DNA of 64,000 nucleotides from Mycobacterium simulans (GCF_900232995.1 NZ_OCVX01000004.1:366401-430400), one strand, 5' to 3'; shown: positions 1 through 9,251, numbered from the stretch's first letter. Made by a program: numbers and translations. The notes: generated from the sequence alone by a model not told the origin.

Positions 1-71
1 CGGCGGCGTCGGTGGTGTAGAAGAGCCGGGCGTTGGCGCGGTCGGCGCGGCTGGCCGGAGAGCAAGCCGAA
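1..71. other. Unassigned edge sequence before the trpD stop
   Basis: This short piece at the window edge cannot be assigned. One minus-strand frame, reading towards position 1, has almost exclusively C or G in third codon positions, which in this genome suggests coding. No in-frame start codon is visible and the piece is too short to identify. In M. tuberculosis, as I recall, a plus-strand exonuclease-type gene (Rv2191) ends close to the trpD stop, but the plus-strand frames here look poor. Confidence 0.2.
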
Positions 72-1184
72 TTAGACCTGCTGGCTGAACCGCACCCATC
101 GCGCGAGCAGCTGTTCGGCCGCACCGCTGTCGATCGCGGCGCTGGCCCGCCGCAACCCGTCTTCCCACGCCGGCAGCCATTCGGCACGGCTGGATAATCC
201 GGCGTGCGCGACGATTGCTCCCGCGGCATTGAGCACCACGGCATCTCGGACCGGTCCCGTCGCGCCGCCCAGCACCGTGCGCGCTTGGGCCGCGTTAGCC
301 TGCGCGTCGCCTCCGCGCAGGTCGTCAATGTCGGCGCGGGCAAACCCGAATCCGGCGGGATCAAAGGTCAGCTTGTCCACGGTTCCGGCCTGCACCCGCC
401 AGATGGTGCTCGTGGTGGTGGTGGTCAACTCGTCGAGCCCGTCGTCACCGTGTACAACCAGCACGCTGGACCGGCGCGCGGCGAACACCCCGGCCATCAC
501 CTCTGCCAGGTCGGCAAACGCACAGCCGATCAATCCCGCCCGGGGCTGAGCCGGATTGGTAAGCGGCCCAAGGAGATTGAACACGGTAGGCACCCCAATC
601 TCACGGCGCACCACGGACGCTTGCCGGTAGGACGGATGAAACTGCGGCGCGAAACAGAACCCAATTCCGAGCTCGGCGAGGCTGCGGGCGACCTGGTCGG
701 GCCCCAGGTCGATGCGCACTCCGAGCGCCTCGAGTGTGTCTGCGCCACCTGACAACGAAGACGCGGCCCGGTTGCCGTGTTTGACTACAGGCACGGCCGC
801 GGCCGCCACCACGATCGCCGCCATGGTGGACAGGTTGACCGTGTTGAACCCATCGCCGCCGGTACCGACGATGTCGACGGTGTCTCCGATGTCCCTGAGG
901 ATCGCGTCGATGGGCATCGAGCGGGCGTGATTGAGCATGACGCCGGCTAGTTCGCCGACTTCGTCTGCGGTGGGAGCCTTCATCTTCATGGCCACGGCAA
1001 AGGCTGCGATCTGGCTCGGTCGCGCATTGCCGGTCATGATTTGGTCCATGGCCCAGGCGGCCTGGCCGCGCGCCAGGTCCTGCCCGTCGGTCAATCGACC
1101 AAGCACCTGCGGCCAGGACGGCGCCGACCCAGCTGCGGGATGGCGAGACGTCCCAGGAGCGGAAGCCTCAGATGACGGAGCCAC
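72..1184 (-). CDS. trpD: Anthranilate phosphoribosyltransferase (Rv2192c ortholog)
   Basis: TrpD transfers the phosphoribosyl group of PRPP to anthranilate, the second committed step of tryptophan synthesis in the cytoplasm. The PRPP-binding loop GTGGDG is at about residues 107-112, followed by the anthranilate-site segment KHGNRAASS near residue 136. The GTG start chosen here gives 370 residues, the length I recall for M. tuberculosis TrpD. The frame stays open another 21 codons upstream, but those residues look unlike the family. The gene stands alone and is divergent from ctaE, with 87 bp between the starts. Confidence 0.95.
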   Translation of the reverse strand: MAPSSEASAPGTSRHPAAGSAPSWPQVLGRLTDGQDLARGQAAWAMDQIMTGNARPSQIAAFAVAMKMKAPTADEVGELAGVMLNHARSMPIDAILRDIGDTVDIVGTGGDGFNTVNLSTMAAIVVAAAAVPVVKHGNRAASSLSGGADTLEALGVRIDLGPDQVARSLAELGIGFCFAPQFHPSYRQASVVRREIGVPTVFNLLGPLTNPAQPRAGLIGCAFADLAEVMAGVFAARRSSVLVVHGDDGLDELTTTTTSTIWRVQAGTVDKLTFDPAGFGFARADIDDLRGGDAQANAAQARTVLGGATGPVRDAVVLNAAGAIVAHAGLSSRAEWLPAWEDGLRRASAAIDSGAAEQLLARWVRFSQQV

Positions 1185-1271
1185 GCGCCGATGGTCCCAC
1201 GACACGACCCGCGAGAACGAATTTCTGACCCGGGTAGAGTTCAACAACTACAAAGCGTCATACTTGCGGAT

Positions 1272-1883
1272 GTGACGAGTGCTGTAGGGACCTCCGGTAC
1301 TGCCATCACGGCGCGCGTGCATTCGCTGAATCGGCCCAACATGGTCAGTGTCGGCACCATAGTGTGGCTATCCAGCGAGCTGATGTTCTTTGCTGGGCTG
1401 TTCGCGTTCTACTTCACAGCGCGAGCGCAGGCCGGCGGGAACTGGCCGCCGCCTCCGACGGAGCTCAATCTGTATCAGGCTGTGCCGGTGACGCTGGTCT
1501 TGATCGCCTCATCGTTCACCTGCCAGATGGGTGTGTTCGCGGCCGAACGTGGCGATGTCTTCGGGCTGCGGCGCTGGTATGTGATCACGTTCCTGATGGG
1601 CCTGTTCTTCATCCTCGGCCAGGGCTACGAGTACATACACCTGATGAGCCACGGCACCACGATCCCTGGCAGCGCTTACGGCAGCGTGTTCTATCTCGCC
1701 ACCGGCTTCCATGGCCTGCACGTCACCGGCGGTCTGATCGCCTTCATTTTCCTGCTGCTTCGCACCACGATGAGCAAATTCACCCCGGCACAGGCCACCG
1801 CCAGCATCGTCGTCTCCTACTACTGGCATTTCGTCGACATCGTGTGGATCGCGCTGTTCACCGTGATCTATTTCATCCGATGA
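1272..1883 (+). CDS. ctaE: Cytochrome aa3 oxidase subunit III (Rv2193 ortholog)
   Basis: CtaE is the third core membrane subunit of the terminal cytochrome c oxidase in the plasma membrane. The protein has 203 residues with about five hydrophobic helices, starting near VGTIVWLSSELMFF and ending in YYWHFVDIVWIALFTVIYF, the COX3 C-terminal signature. The GTG start gives the expected length; a longer upstream frame exists but is polar and unlike the family. A weak -10-like CATACT lies 7 nt before the GTG, so the mRNA could be leaderless. It leads the ctaE-qcrC-qcrA-qcrB operon and so couples oxidase and bc1 expression. Confidence 0.96.
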   Translation: MTSAVGTSGTAITARVHSLNRPNMVSVGTIVWLSSELMFFAGLFAFYFTARAQAGGNWPPPPTELNLYQAVPVTLVLIASSFTCQMGVFAAERGDVFGLRRWYVITFLMGLFFILGQGYEYIHLMSHGTTIPGSAYGSVFYLATGFHGLHVTGGLIAFIFLLLRTTMSKFTPAQATASIVVSYYWHFVDIVWIALFTVIYFIR

Positions 1884-1956
1884 AAGCCGGTAACTCCCGA
1901 ACCCGCCCGAACAGGACCCGAACAGGACCCGAACAGCAATTGACAGGAGTGCCCAG

Positions 1957-2799
1957 TTGAAACTGAGGTTCACCCGATCCGGTGGGAGTGATCAGATCAC
2001 CCGCGCTCGACGACGTCTGCGCCGTCGAATGTCAGGCGGATTGTTGCTGTTGATCGCGCTGACCATTGCCGGCGGGCTGGCGGCTGTGCTGACCCCCACC
2101 CCGCAGGTGGCCGTCGCCGACGAGTCCTCCTCGGCGATGCTGCGCACTGGCAAACAACTCTTCGACACCTCATGCGTGTCCTGCCACGGCGCAAACCTGC
2201 AGGGCGTGCCCGACCATGGGCCAAGCCTGATCGGTGTAGGCGAGGCCGCCGTCTACTTCCAGGTATCGACCGGCCGGATGCCCGCCATGCGCGGTGAGGC
2301 TCAGGCGGCTCGCAAGGACCCGATCTTCGACGAGGCACAGATCGACGCCATCGGCGCCTATGTGCAAGCCAACGGCGGAGGCCCCACCGTGGTGCGCAAC
2401 CCCGACGGCAGCATCGCGATGCAATCGCTGCGTGGCAACGACCTCGGCCGCGGCGGCGACCTATTCCGTCTCAACTGCGCCTCGTGCCACAACTTCACCG
2501 GCAAAGGTGGGGCGTTGTCCTCCGGAAAGTTCGCCCCCGACCTGGGCCCCGCAAATGAGCAACAAATCCTCACCGCGATGCTGAGCGGCCCGCAGAACAT
2601 GCCGAAGTTTTCCGACCGCCAGCTCTCCTTCGAATCGAAGAAAGACATCATCGCCTACGTGAGGACCGTCGCCGAGGAGCGCTCGCCGGGTGGCTACGGC
2701 CTCGGTGGATTCGGACCCGCGCCCGAGGGCATGGCGATGTGGATCATCGGGATGGTCGCGGCCATCGGGCTGGCGCTGTGGATTGGGGCGCGCTCATGA
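1957..2799 (+). CDS. qcrC: Dihaem cytochrome c subunit of the bc1 complex (Rv2194 ortholog)
   Basis: QcrC is the membrane-anchored dihaem cytochrome cc that carries electrons from the bc1 complex to the aa3 oxidase, standing in for soluble cytochrome c in actinobacteria. Two CXXCH haem sites are visible: CVSCH at residues 73-77 and CASCH at 174-178. An N-terminal hydrophobic segment (about 28-46) and a C-terminal one (about 258-278) anchor it, with the haem domains outside. The start is TTG, preceded by GACAGGAG. The length of 280 matches the M. tuberculosis protein. The stop overlaps the qcrA start as ATGA. Confidence 0.96.
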   Translation: MKLRFTRSGGSDQITRARRRLRRRMSGGLLLLIALTIAGGLAAVLTPTPQVAVADESSSAMLRTGKQLFDTSCVSCHGANLQGVPDHGPSLIGVGEAAVYFQVSTGRMPAMRGEAQAARKDPIFDEAQIDAIGAYVQANGGGPTVVRNPDGSIAMQSLRGNDLGRGGDLFRLNCASCHNFTGKGGALSSGKFAPDLGPANEQQILTAMLSGPQNMPKFSDRQLSFESKKDIIAYVRTVAEERSPGGYGLGGFGPAPEGMAMWIIGMVAAIGLALWIGARS

Positions 2800-4061
2800 G
2801 CCGCGCCGGCGACGATGGAGAGCAAAAGAGCGATGTGGAGGAGCGGCGCGTAGTGAGCGAAGTCGACCGCATCGAAGGCTCCGCCACCGGCAAGGGCGCC
2901 GGGCCAGCCCGTGAGCCGGACGAGGCGGCGCTGGCCGCGATGTCGCGCCAGGAACTGCTTGATCTGGGCGGCAAACTGGACGGTGTCCAGATTGCCTATA
3001 AGGAACCTCGCTGGCCTGTCGAGGGCACCAAGGCCGAGAAACGTGCCGAGCGCGGGGTGGCCATGTGGCTTTTGCTGGGCGGCGGTTTCGGGCTCGCGCT
3101 GCTGCTGGTTTTCCTGTTCTGGCCATGGGAGTACAAGCCCAGCGGCGACGCGGGCAGCTTCCTGTATTCCCTCGCTACCCCGATGTATGGCCTGACCTTC
3201 GGGCTATCCATTCTGTCGATCGCCATCGGCGCGGTGCTGTTCCAGAAACGGTTTATTCCCGAAGAGATTACGATCCAGGAGCGGCACGACGGCGCTTCTC
3301 GCGAGATCGACCGCAAGACCGTCGTGGCTAACCTGACCGACGCGCTCGAGGCCTCGACGATCCGACGTCGCAAGCTGGTCGGGCTGTCTCTTGGCATGGG
3401 TCTGGGCGCGTTCGGTCTAGGTACTTTGGTGGCGTTTGCTGGGGGCCTGATCAAGAACCCGTGGAAGCCGGTCGTCCCCACCGCGGAAGGCAAGAAGGCC
3501 GTGCTGTGGACGTCGGGGTGGACCCCGCGCTACAAGGGCGAGACCATCTTTTTAGCGCGGGCCACCGGCTCGCACGGCGGACCACCTTTTATCAAGATGC
3601 GTCCCGAGGATGTCGACGCTGGCGGGATGGAGACGGTCTTCCCCTGGCGGGAGTCCGACGGCGACGGCACCACGGTGGAATCACACGAAAAGCTGGCGGA
3701 GATCGCCATGGGTATCCGCAACCCGGTGATGCTCATCCGCATCAAACCCACGGACGTCGGCCGGGTGGTCAAACGCCAGGGTCAGGAGAGCTTCAACTAC
3801 GGTGAGTTCTACGCGTTTACCAAGGTCTGCTCACACTTGGGTTGCCCCTCATCGCTATACGAGCAGCAGTCCTACCGGATCCTGTGCCCTTGTCACCAGT
3901 CGCAGTTTGACGCGTTGCATTTCGCCAAGCCGATATTCGGCCCGGCGGCGCGCGCGTTGGCGCAGCTGCCCATCACGATCGACGCAAACGGGTATTTCGT
4001 CGCCAACGGCGACTTCATCGAGCCCGTCGGACCAGCATTTTGGGAGCGCACAACAACATGA
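2796..4061 (+). CDS. qcrA: Rieske iron-sulfur subunit of the bc1 complex (Rv2195 ortholog)
   Basis: QcrA holds the [2Fe-2S] Rieske cluster that takes an electron from menaquinol and passes it to cytochrome cc. The protein has 421 residues, a charged N-terminal stretch of about 85 residues, three hydrophobic helices (near 90-110, 130-150 and 200-220), and a C-terminal Rieske domain. The cluster boxes are C345-S-H347-L-G-C350 and C364-P-C366-H367. C345, H347, C364 and H367 should bind the cluster; C350 and C366 form the usual disulfide. The ATG overlaps the qcrC stop, and its own stop overlaps the qcrB start, indicating translational coupling. Confidence 0.96.
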   Translation: MSRAGDDGEQKSDVEERRVVSEVDRIEGSATGKGAGPAREPDEAALAAMSRQELLDLGGKLDGVQIAYKEPRWPVEGTKAEKRAERGVAMWLLLGGGFGLALLLVFLFWPWEYKPSGDAGSFLYSLATPMYGLTFGLSILSIAIGAVLFQKRFIPEEITIQERHDGASREIDRKTVVANLTDALEASTIRRRKLVGLSLGMGLGAFGLGTLVAFAGGLIKNPWKPVVPTAEGKKAVLWTSGWTPRYKGETIFLARATGSHGGPPFIKMRPEDVDAGGMETVFPWRESDGDGTTVESHEKLAEIAMGIRNPVMLIRIKPTDVGRVVKRQGQESFNYGEFYAFTKVCSHLGCPSSLYEQQSYRILCPCHQSQFDALHFAKPIFGPAARALAQLPITIDANGYFVANGDFIEPVGPAFWERTTT

Positions 4062-5716
4062 GTCCAAAATTCAGTCCTCCAAAAATCGGTGACGTCCTGG
4101 CCCGCCAAGGCGAGGACATCGATACGCGGTACCACCCGTCGGCAGCGCTACGCCGCCAGCTCAACAAGGTCTTCCCAACACATTGGTCGTTCCTGCTCGG
4201 CGAGATCGCGCTGTACAGCTTCATCGTGCTGCTGATCACCGGCGTGTACCTGACACTGTTCTTTGATCCCTCGATGGTTGACGTCACCTATAACGGCGTC
4301 TACCAACCGCTGCGCGGCGTCGAGATGTCGCGTGCCTACCAGTCAGCGCTAGAGATCTCCTTCGAAGTTCGCGGTGGCCTGTTCGTCCGCCAGATCCACC
4401 ACTGGGCCGCCTTGATGTTCTCCGCGGCGATCATGGTGCACCTGGCCCGCATTTTCTTCACCGGAGCATTCCGGCGGCCCCGCGAAGCCAACTGGATCAT
4501 CGGTTCGCTGCTGCTGATCCTGTCGATGTTCGAGGGCTACTTCGGCTACTCGCTACCCGACGACTTGCTGTCCGGTATCGGTCTGCGCGCCGCGCTGTCG
4601 TCAATCACGTTGGGCATGCCGGTTATTGGGACCTGGCTGCACTGGTTGCTCTTCGGTGGTGACTTCCCGGGCACGATCCTGATCCCGCGGTTGTATGCGC
4701 TACACATCCTGCTGCTGCCGGGGATCATCCTGGCGCTGATCGGGCTGCATCTGGCGTTGGTGTGGTTCCAGAAGCACACCCAGTTCCCCGGCCCGGGACG
4801 CACCGAGCACAACGTTATCGGCGTGCGAGTGATGCCGGTGTTCGCGTTCAAATCCGGCGCCTTTTTCGCGGCCATCGTAGGCGTGCTGGGTCTGATGGGC
4901 GGCCTGTTGCAGATCAATCCCATCTGGAATCTGGGTCCCTACAAGCCATCCCAGGTGTCGGCGGGTTCGCAGCCCGACTTCTACATGATGTGGACGGAGG
5001 GTCTGGCTCGTATCTGGCCGCCGTGGGAGTTCTACTTCTGGCATCACACTATTCCTGCCCCGGTGTGGGTCGCCCTGATCATGGGCCTGGTTTTCACCCT
5101 GCTGATCGTCTACCCCTTCCTGGAGAAGCGGTTCACCGGCGACTACGCGCACCACAACCTGCTGCAGCGGCCCCGCGACGTTCCGGTGCGCACTGCGGTC
5201 GGCGCTATGGCAATCAGCTTCTACATGGTGCTGACCCTCGCGGCGATGAACGACATCATCGCGCTGAAGTTCCACATCTCGCTGAACGCGACGACGTGGA
5301 TCGGACGTATCGGCATGGTGGTGCTTCCCCCGTTCGTCTACTTCATCACCTATCGGTGGTGCATCGGGCTGCAGCGCAGTGACCGTTCAGTGCTCGAGCA
5401 TGGCGTCGAGACCGGCATCATCAAGCGGTTGCCGCACGGCGCGTACATCGAACTGCACCAGCCGCTCGGACCGGTCGACGATCACGGGCACCCGATACCG
5501 CTGGAGTACCAAGGCGCACCATTGCCCAAGCGAATGAACAAGTTGGGCTCAGCGGGATCGCCGGGTAAAGGCAGCTTCCTGTTCGCCGATCCAGCATCGG
5601 AGGATGCGGCGCTGCGTGAGGCGGGGCATGCCGCGGAACAACGTGCCCTCACCGCATTGCGCGAGCACCAGGAGAACATCGGCCAGTCACCCAACGGCGA
5701 ACACGGGGGTCACTAG
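4058..5716 (+). CDS. qcrB: Cytochrome b subunit of the bc1 complex (Rv2196 ortholog)
   Basis: QcrB is the polytopic cytochrome b that oxidises menaquinol and is the target of telacebec-type inhibitors in mycobacteria. It has 552 residues. Haem-ligand histidines are seen in QIHHWAALMF and in the helix containing LHILLLPGIILALIGLHLALVW; the PPWEFY segment marks the quinol site region. A cytosolic C-terminal tail of about 120 residues is typical of actinobacteria. The ATG sits in an ATGA overlap with qcrA. It is the last gene of the operon; a 12-bp hairpin lies about 80 bp past its stop. Confidence 0.97.
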   Translation: MSPKFSPPKIGDVLARQGEDIDTRYHPSAALRRQLNKVFPTHWSFLLGEIALYSFIVLLITGVYLTLFFDPSMVDVTYNGVYQPLRGVEMSRAYQSALEISFEVRGGLFVRQIHHWAALMFSAAIMVHLARIFFTGAFRRPREANWIIGSLLLILSMFEGYFGYSLPDDLLSGIGLRAALSSITLGMPVIGTWLHWLLFGGDFPGTILIPRLYALHILLLPGIILALIGLHLALVWFQKHTQFPGPGRTEHNVIGVRVMPVFAFKSGAFFAAIVGVLGLMGGLLQINPIWNLGPYKPSQVSAGSQPDFYMMWTEGLARIWPPWEFYFWHHTIPAPVWVALIMGLVFTLLIVYPFLEKRFTGDYAHHNLLQRPRDVPVRTAVGAMAISFYMVLTLAAMNDIIALKFHISLNATTWIGRIGMVVLPPFVYFITYRWCIGLQRSDRSVLEHGVETGIIKRLPHGAYIELHQPLGPVDDHGHPIPLEYQGAPLPKRMNKLGSAGSPGKGSFLFADPASEDAALREAGHAAEQRALTALREHQENIGQSPNGEHGGH

Positions 5717-5793
5717 CCCGACGATCGGGTCCGCGGCTCTTGTGGCAGGCGCCACATTGGCCTCCTGTCAGGCGGGCCACTCCCCGCGCCCGC

Positions 5794-5822
5794 CTCGTAG
5801 CGACAAGAAGTGTCGCTACGAG
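5794..5822. terminator. Perfect hairpin between convergent qcrB and Rv2197c
   Basis: The arm CTCGTAGCGACA is followed by AGAAG and then its exact reverse complement, TGTCGCTACGAG: a 12-bp stem with a 5-nt loop. There is no T-run on either side, so this would be a tail-less or RNA-stabilising type of terminator. It lies in a 221-bp gap between converging operons where a bidirectional end is expected. Apart from this hairpin I see nothing else in the gap beyond a short duplication at the Rv2197c stop. Confidence 0.55.
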
Positions 5823-5937
5823 CTGGGCTAGATGTGCACCCACCCGGCGCAGAGACTCATGTGGCAGTTGTGACAAACGCGATATCGCGCGGGCGACAGC
5901 ACGTTGAGCTGGGAACAAGGCTGGCTATTTGCGCAGC

Positions 5938-6579
5938 CTATTGCGCAGCCACCACGCGGCGCAGTTGCCGTACGTGTACCCACTCGATCGCCGGCATCCC
6001 TGCGGTGACAGCGCCGGCCAGCCCGTAGCAGATCCACGACGCGCCGTCATGACCGACGGCCATCAGGTACGTCGCCGCCGCGACTGCGATCAGTGCAACG
6101 CCTATGGTGCCCGTCAGCGCGACGGTCCCACGCAACCAGACCCGATCCACGGCCGCCCCGGACCACTCGCCCGCGGCTCCGGCCGCCTTTACCGCCCCGG
6201 CGCGAGCCGGCTCCGCAACGGTGCGCGTGCCGGCGCGGCCCAGCCTTACGGGTTGCCGTCCCGCCCCACTACCCTGCAGAGCTCGCGAGCGAACCACCGG
6301 CTCGTCCTGGACCGTGCGGCGAGCCCGCAGCAGCACCGGGATGGCTCCCGCGATGATCAGCGCGGAGACGATGATGACGGCGTACAACAGCCAAGTGGTG
6401 TGCGGCGCCATCTTGTGGAATCCCCGGCCCAGGTCCGCCAGGGCGACGGCGGCAGCAACGCTCACACCAATGAGCACCAGCCAGATGGCGGCGCAGGCCC
6501 CAATCAGAATTCGGTCGACAACGTCTGGCGACACGACCGGGTCCGGCCCGCGCCGGTATGCGGAATACCTACCGACCAT
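5938..6579 (-). CDS. DUF2561-type membrane protein (Rv2197c ortholog)
   Basis: A conserved mycobacterial membrane protein of 213 residues with no known biochemical role. Four hydrophobic segments are visible: near residues 25-48, 62-85, 150-175 and 178-200. The middle, around residues 88-145, is a charged, Ala/Arg-rich loop. The ATG overlaps the mmpS3 stop by one base (TGATG), so it is translationally coupled to mmpS3 and probably part of the ctaC-ctaF-mmpS3 transcript. The stop codon lies within a short tandem duplication. Identification rests on similarity and position relative to the M. tuberculosis gene. Confidence 0.88.
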   Translation of the reverse strand: MVGRYSAYRRGPDPVVSPDVVDRILIGACAAIWLVLIGVSVAAAVALADLGRGFHKMAPHTTWLLYAVIIVSALIIAGAIPVLLRARRTVQDEPVVRSRALQGSGAGRQPVRLGRAGTRTVAEPARAGAVKAAGAAGEWSGAAVDRVWLRGTVALTGTIGVALIAVAAATYLMAVGHDGASWICYGLAGAVTAGMPAIEWVHVRQLRRVVAAQ

Positions 6580-7402
6580 CAGCAGCTCGTCTGCGGCGCG
6601 TCGTTGGTGTTCGATGACAACACGGTTCCGTCACTTGTCGTTATGGAGCAGTTGAGCCTGCTCACCCGGAAGAGGCTCGACGCCTCGACCGAGCCCACGT
6701 CGGAATTCGAGATCGGTGTGACTGTCATCGACCAGGGGATGTAAACGTTGTGCTGCGTCCGCCGCCGACCGGAGGCGTCGACATAGGTGATCGAGATGAT
6801 GTCGCCGGGCGCCTTGGTACCGGTCACCGAATAGGTGACCTGTCGCGGACCGGCCGGCGTCGTGGTCGTGACGGGTGGCGGCGCCGCAGCTGCGCTGGTC
6901 GTCGCTGGTGGCGGTGCGGTGGTGGTGGCGCCGAAGACGGCGGTGGCGGCGGCTTCGTGGTGGTGATTTCGTCCTGCAGCGGTGGCACGGACGAGGTGGT
7001 ACCGGGTGTGGCCAGCTTGTTGGAGCCGGTGTGCGTGACGAGCAGCGACACCGATACCACCAGCGATATGGCGGCCAGGATGGCCGCGATACCGACCACC
7101 CATGGCCAACGCGGGGCCGCACTCTCGGCATCCTCGTCGGAGTCGTCATAGCTGTCGTAGTCGTAGAGACTCAGATCGACAGGCACATACCGGCCGCTGA
7201 CAAATTGCTCGGACTCGGGCGCCGAATACGCACGCGAATACGCGTCGGTCTCGCCAGTTTGGTCTCTGAGCACTAATTCGCTGCTCTCACGGACGGAGTC
7301 CAGCTCGCCGGCGGTGTCGCTGAGAGGTTCCAGTTCGGCGCTGGGCTCGTTGCCGGAGACGGGGTCGTCAGATTCCCGTCCGGGGGGATTCGGCCCGCTC
7401 AT
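6579..7402 (-). pseudogene. mmpS3: MmpS3-family membrane protein with apparent frameshift (Rv2198c ortholog)
   Basis: MmpS3 is a conserved mycobacterial envelope protein of the MmpS class. The N-terminal part (about 150 residues from ATG at 7402) has an acidic cytosolic region and one membrane helix near residues 101-123, then runs into a Pro/Thr linker. The conserved C-terminal domain, from about TTTAPPPATT through RQVTYSVTGTKAPGD to the terminal QTSC, is in another reading frame. The switch lies at about 6915-6953, in GCC/CCA/CCG repeats. One missing base (or two extra) would explain it. Both halves are otherwise intact, so either the linker really shifted or the base count in this repeat is wrong. 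Confidence 0.8.
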
Positions 7403-7568
7403 GTTCGCCTACCCTGTCCAACTCCCTCACCAGCGCTGCATCCTTGCATGCGCGCCGGGTCAATTCTGATGTGCCTCGCAAACCCTACCCAACCGGGCCG
7501 GGCAGAGAGCTTCTGGCGAACTGGCCACTGATCAACTGATGCCCTGATTGTGACCTTCCCGGATCCGA

Positions 7569-7988
7569 TCAGTGTTTCTCGGGGCCAACGTAGTACTCGA
7601 AGACCAGTCCGGCCGCCGAGGCAAGGATGAACGTCACGCCCGCAACGATCAACCACGGCAGCCACAACGCGATTCCGACTGCCGCCACCGAACCCGAGAG
7701 CGCGACCATGATCGGCCACCAGCTGTGCGGGCTAAAGAATCCCAACTCGCCTGCGCCGTCACTGATCTCGGCGCCTTCGTAGTCCTCGGGCCGGGTATCG
7801 AGACGGCGCGCCACAAACCGGAAGAAGGTGGCGACGATCAAGGCCAAGCCGCCCGTGAGCGCAAGCGCGGTAGTGCCGGCCCACTCGACGCCACCGGTGG
7901 CGAACAGCGATGTCAGCACACCGTATAGCACCGTCGTCAAGACGAAGAATGCGGCGACGAACTCAAACAGCCTGGCTTCGATATGCAT
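7569..7988 (-). CDS. ctaF: Cytochrome aa3 oxidase subunit IV (Rv2199c ortholog)
   Basis: CtaF is the small actinobacterial fourth subunit of the cytochrome aa3 oxidase, part of the bc1-aa3 supercomplex. It has 139 residues and four hydrophobic helices (about 8-28, 38-60, 90-110 and 112-132), with the conserved loop GFFSPHSWWPI between the second and third. It begins 8 bp after the ctaC stop, so the two are co-transcribed. The 166 bp between its stop and the mmpS3 start hold no feature I can support. Confidence 0.94.
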   Translation of the reverse strand: MHIEARLFEFVAAFFVLTTVLYGVLTSLFATGGVEWAGTTALALTGGLALIVATFFRFVARRLDTRPEDYEGAEISDGAGELGFFSPHSWWPIMVALSGSVAAVGIALWLPWLIVAGVTFILASAAGLVFEYYVGPEKH

Positions 7989-7996
7989 TGAGTGTC

Positions 7997-9061
7997 CTAA
8001 CCTACTGGCTGGGGGGCCAATTCACCGCGGCGAGTATCGAACGGGTGGGTGGTCACCGCAAGAGGTGCCTGATTGATTGCCAACAAGGCCTCGGCGTTGT
8101 TCTTTCCGTCGATCCGTTGCTGTAAGTACGCCTTGAAGTCGTTCGGAGCCACCACCCGAACCTCGAAGTTCATCATGGAGTGATATGTGCCGCAGAACTC
8201 TGCGCAGTGGCCGACGAATGCGCCGGTCCTGGTGATCTCCTCGATCTGCCAAACGTTGACGGAGTTGTTTGCTTGCGGGTGGGGCATCACGTCGCGTTTG
8301 AACAAGAATTCCGGCACCCAGAAGGTATGCACGACATCGGCCGAAGCCATCTGGAATTCGATGCTCTTGCCGGCGGGCAACACCAGGACGGGAATCTCGG
8401 TGCTGGTCCCCAGGGTTTCGACTTTGTCGAAATTCAGGTAGGTACGGTCCTCGGTATTGAGCCCGCGCACCGGGCCAACCAGCTCCTCACCGTGTTTGTC
8501 CTTGCCCTCCGGCTTTGACTGCATGGCCTGTTTGCGCGCTGCGTCGGCGCCGTCGTAGGTCAGGGTGCCGTCCTTGAAATTCACCCGCTGGTAGCCGAAC
8601 TTCCAGTTCCATTGGAAGGACGTGATATCGATCACGACCTCGGGGTCCTTGGCTATATGCAGCATCTTCTCTTGCACCACGACCGTGAAGTAGAAGAGCA
8701 CCGAGATGACCAGGAACGGTACGACGGTGAGCACTAGCTCCAGCGGCATGTTGTAGCCGAACTGGCGAGGCAACTCGGTGTCGGTTTCCTTCTTCCGGTG
8801 GAACACAGCGGACCAGAAGATGAGGCCCCACACGATGACACCGACGACTAGGGACGCAATCACGGCCCCGATCCACAGTTCCCTGTTGAGGTGGCCCTCG
8901 TGGGTAATGCCTTGCGGCCATCCCAGTGCCAGCGCTTCCTGCCAGCTGCATCCGCTCAGGGTGACGGCCAGAGCGCCCAGCGTCGCGGCCAGCGCGAGCA
9001 CCCGAAGACGACGGGACACACGGCTCGCACCGCCGAAACGACTTGGCTCGCTAGGTGTCAC
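7997..9061 (-). CDS. ctaC: Cytochrome aa3 oxidase subunit II, lipoprotein (Rv2200c ortholog)
   Basis: CtaC carries the CuA centre that accepts electrons from QcrC. A lipobox ends at Cys38 (VTLSGC), so the mature protein should be lipid-anchored; two helices follow, near residues 68-90 and 110-132. The CuA motif is C-A-E-F-C-G-T-Y-H-S-M-M in the C-terminal cupredoxin domain (about residues 286-297), with all Cys, His and Met ligands in place; the upstream ligand His is in DVVHTFW. The protein has 354 residues, slightly shorter than in M. tuberculosis because of the N-terminal part. It is divergent from asnB and heads the ctaC-ctaF-mmpS3-Rv2197c group. Confidence 0.96.
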   Translation of the reverse strand: MTPSEPSRFGGASRVSRRLRVLALAATLGALAVTLSGCSWQEALALGWPQGITHEGHLNRELWIGAVIASLVVGVIVWGLIFWSAVFHRKKETDTELPRQFGYNMPLELVLTVVPFLVISVLFYFTVVVQEKMLHIAKDPEVVIDITSFQWNWKFGYQRVNFKDGTLTYDGADAARKQAMQSKPEGKDKHGEELVGPVRGLNTEDRTYLNFDKVETLGTSTEIPVLVLPAGKSIEFQMASADVVHTFWVPEFLFKRDVMPHPQANNSVNVWQIEEITRTGAFVGHCAEFCGTYHSMMNFEVRVVAPNDFKAYLQQRIDGKNNAEALLAINQAPLAVTTHPFDTRRGELAPQPVG

Positions 9062-9251
9062 GTTGGCGCCTCCTGTATCACAAGCTGTGCCGACTGGGGT
9101 CGCGCGCTTCCCGCGGCAACCGTCGGCGAACTCGGATGTCGAATACTACGCAGCGTAGACCACGGTGCTCGACCGGGCGACCGCCTGGTCACCGCGACCC
9201 GCCGGGATGCGACATCCCTAGGCGTCGTCAAGTGCGGCATACTGAGGCGCC

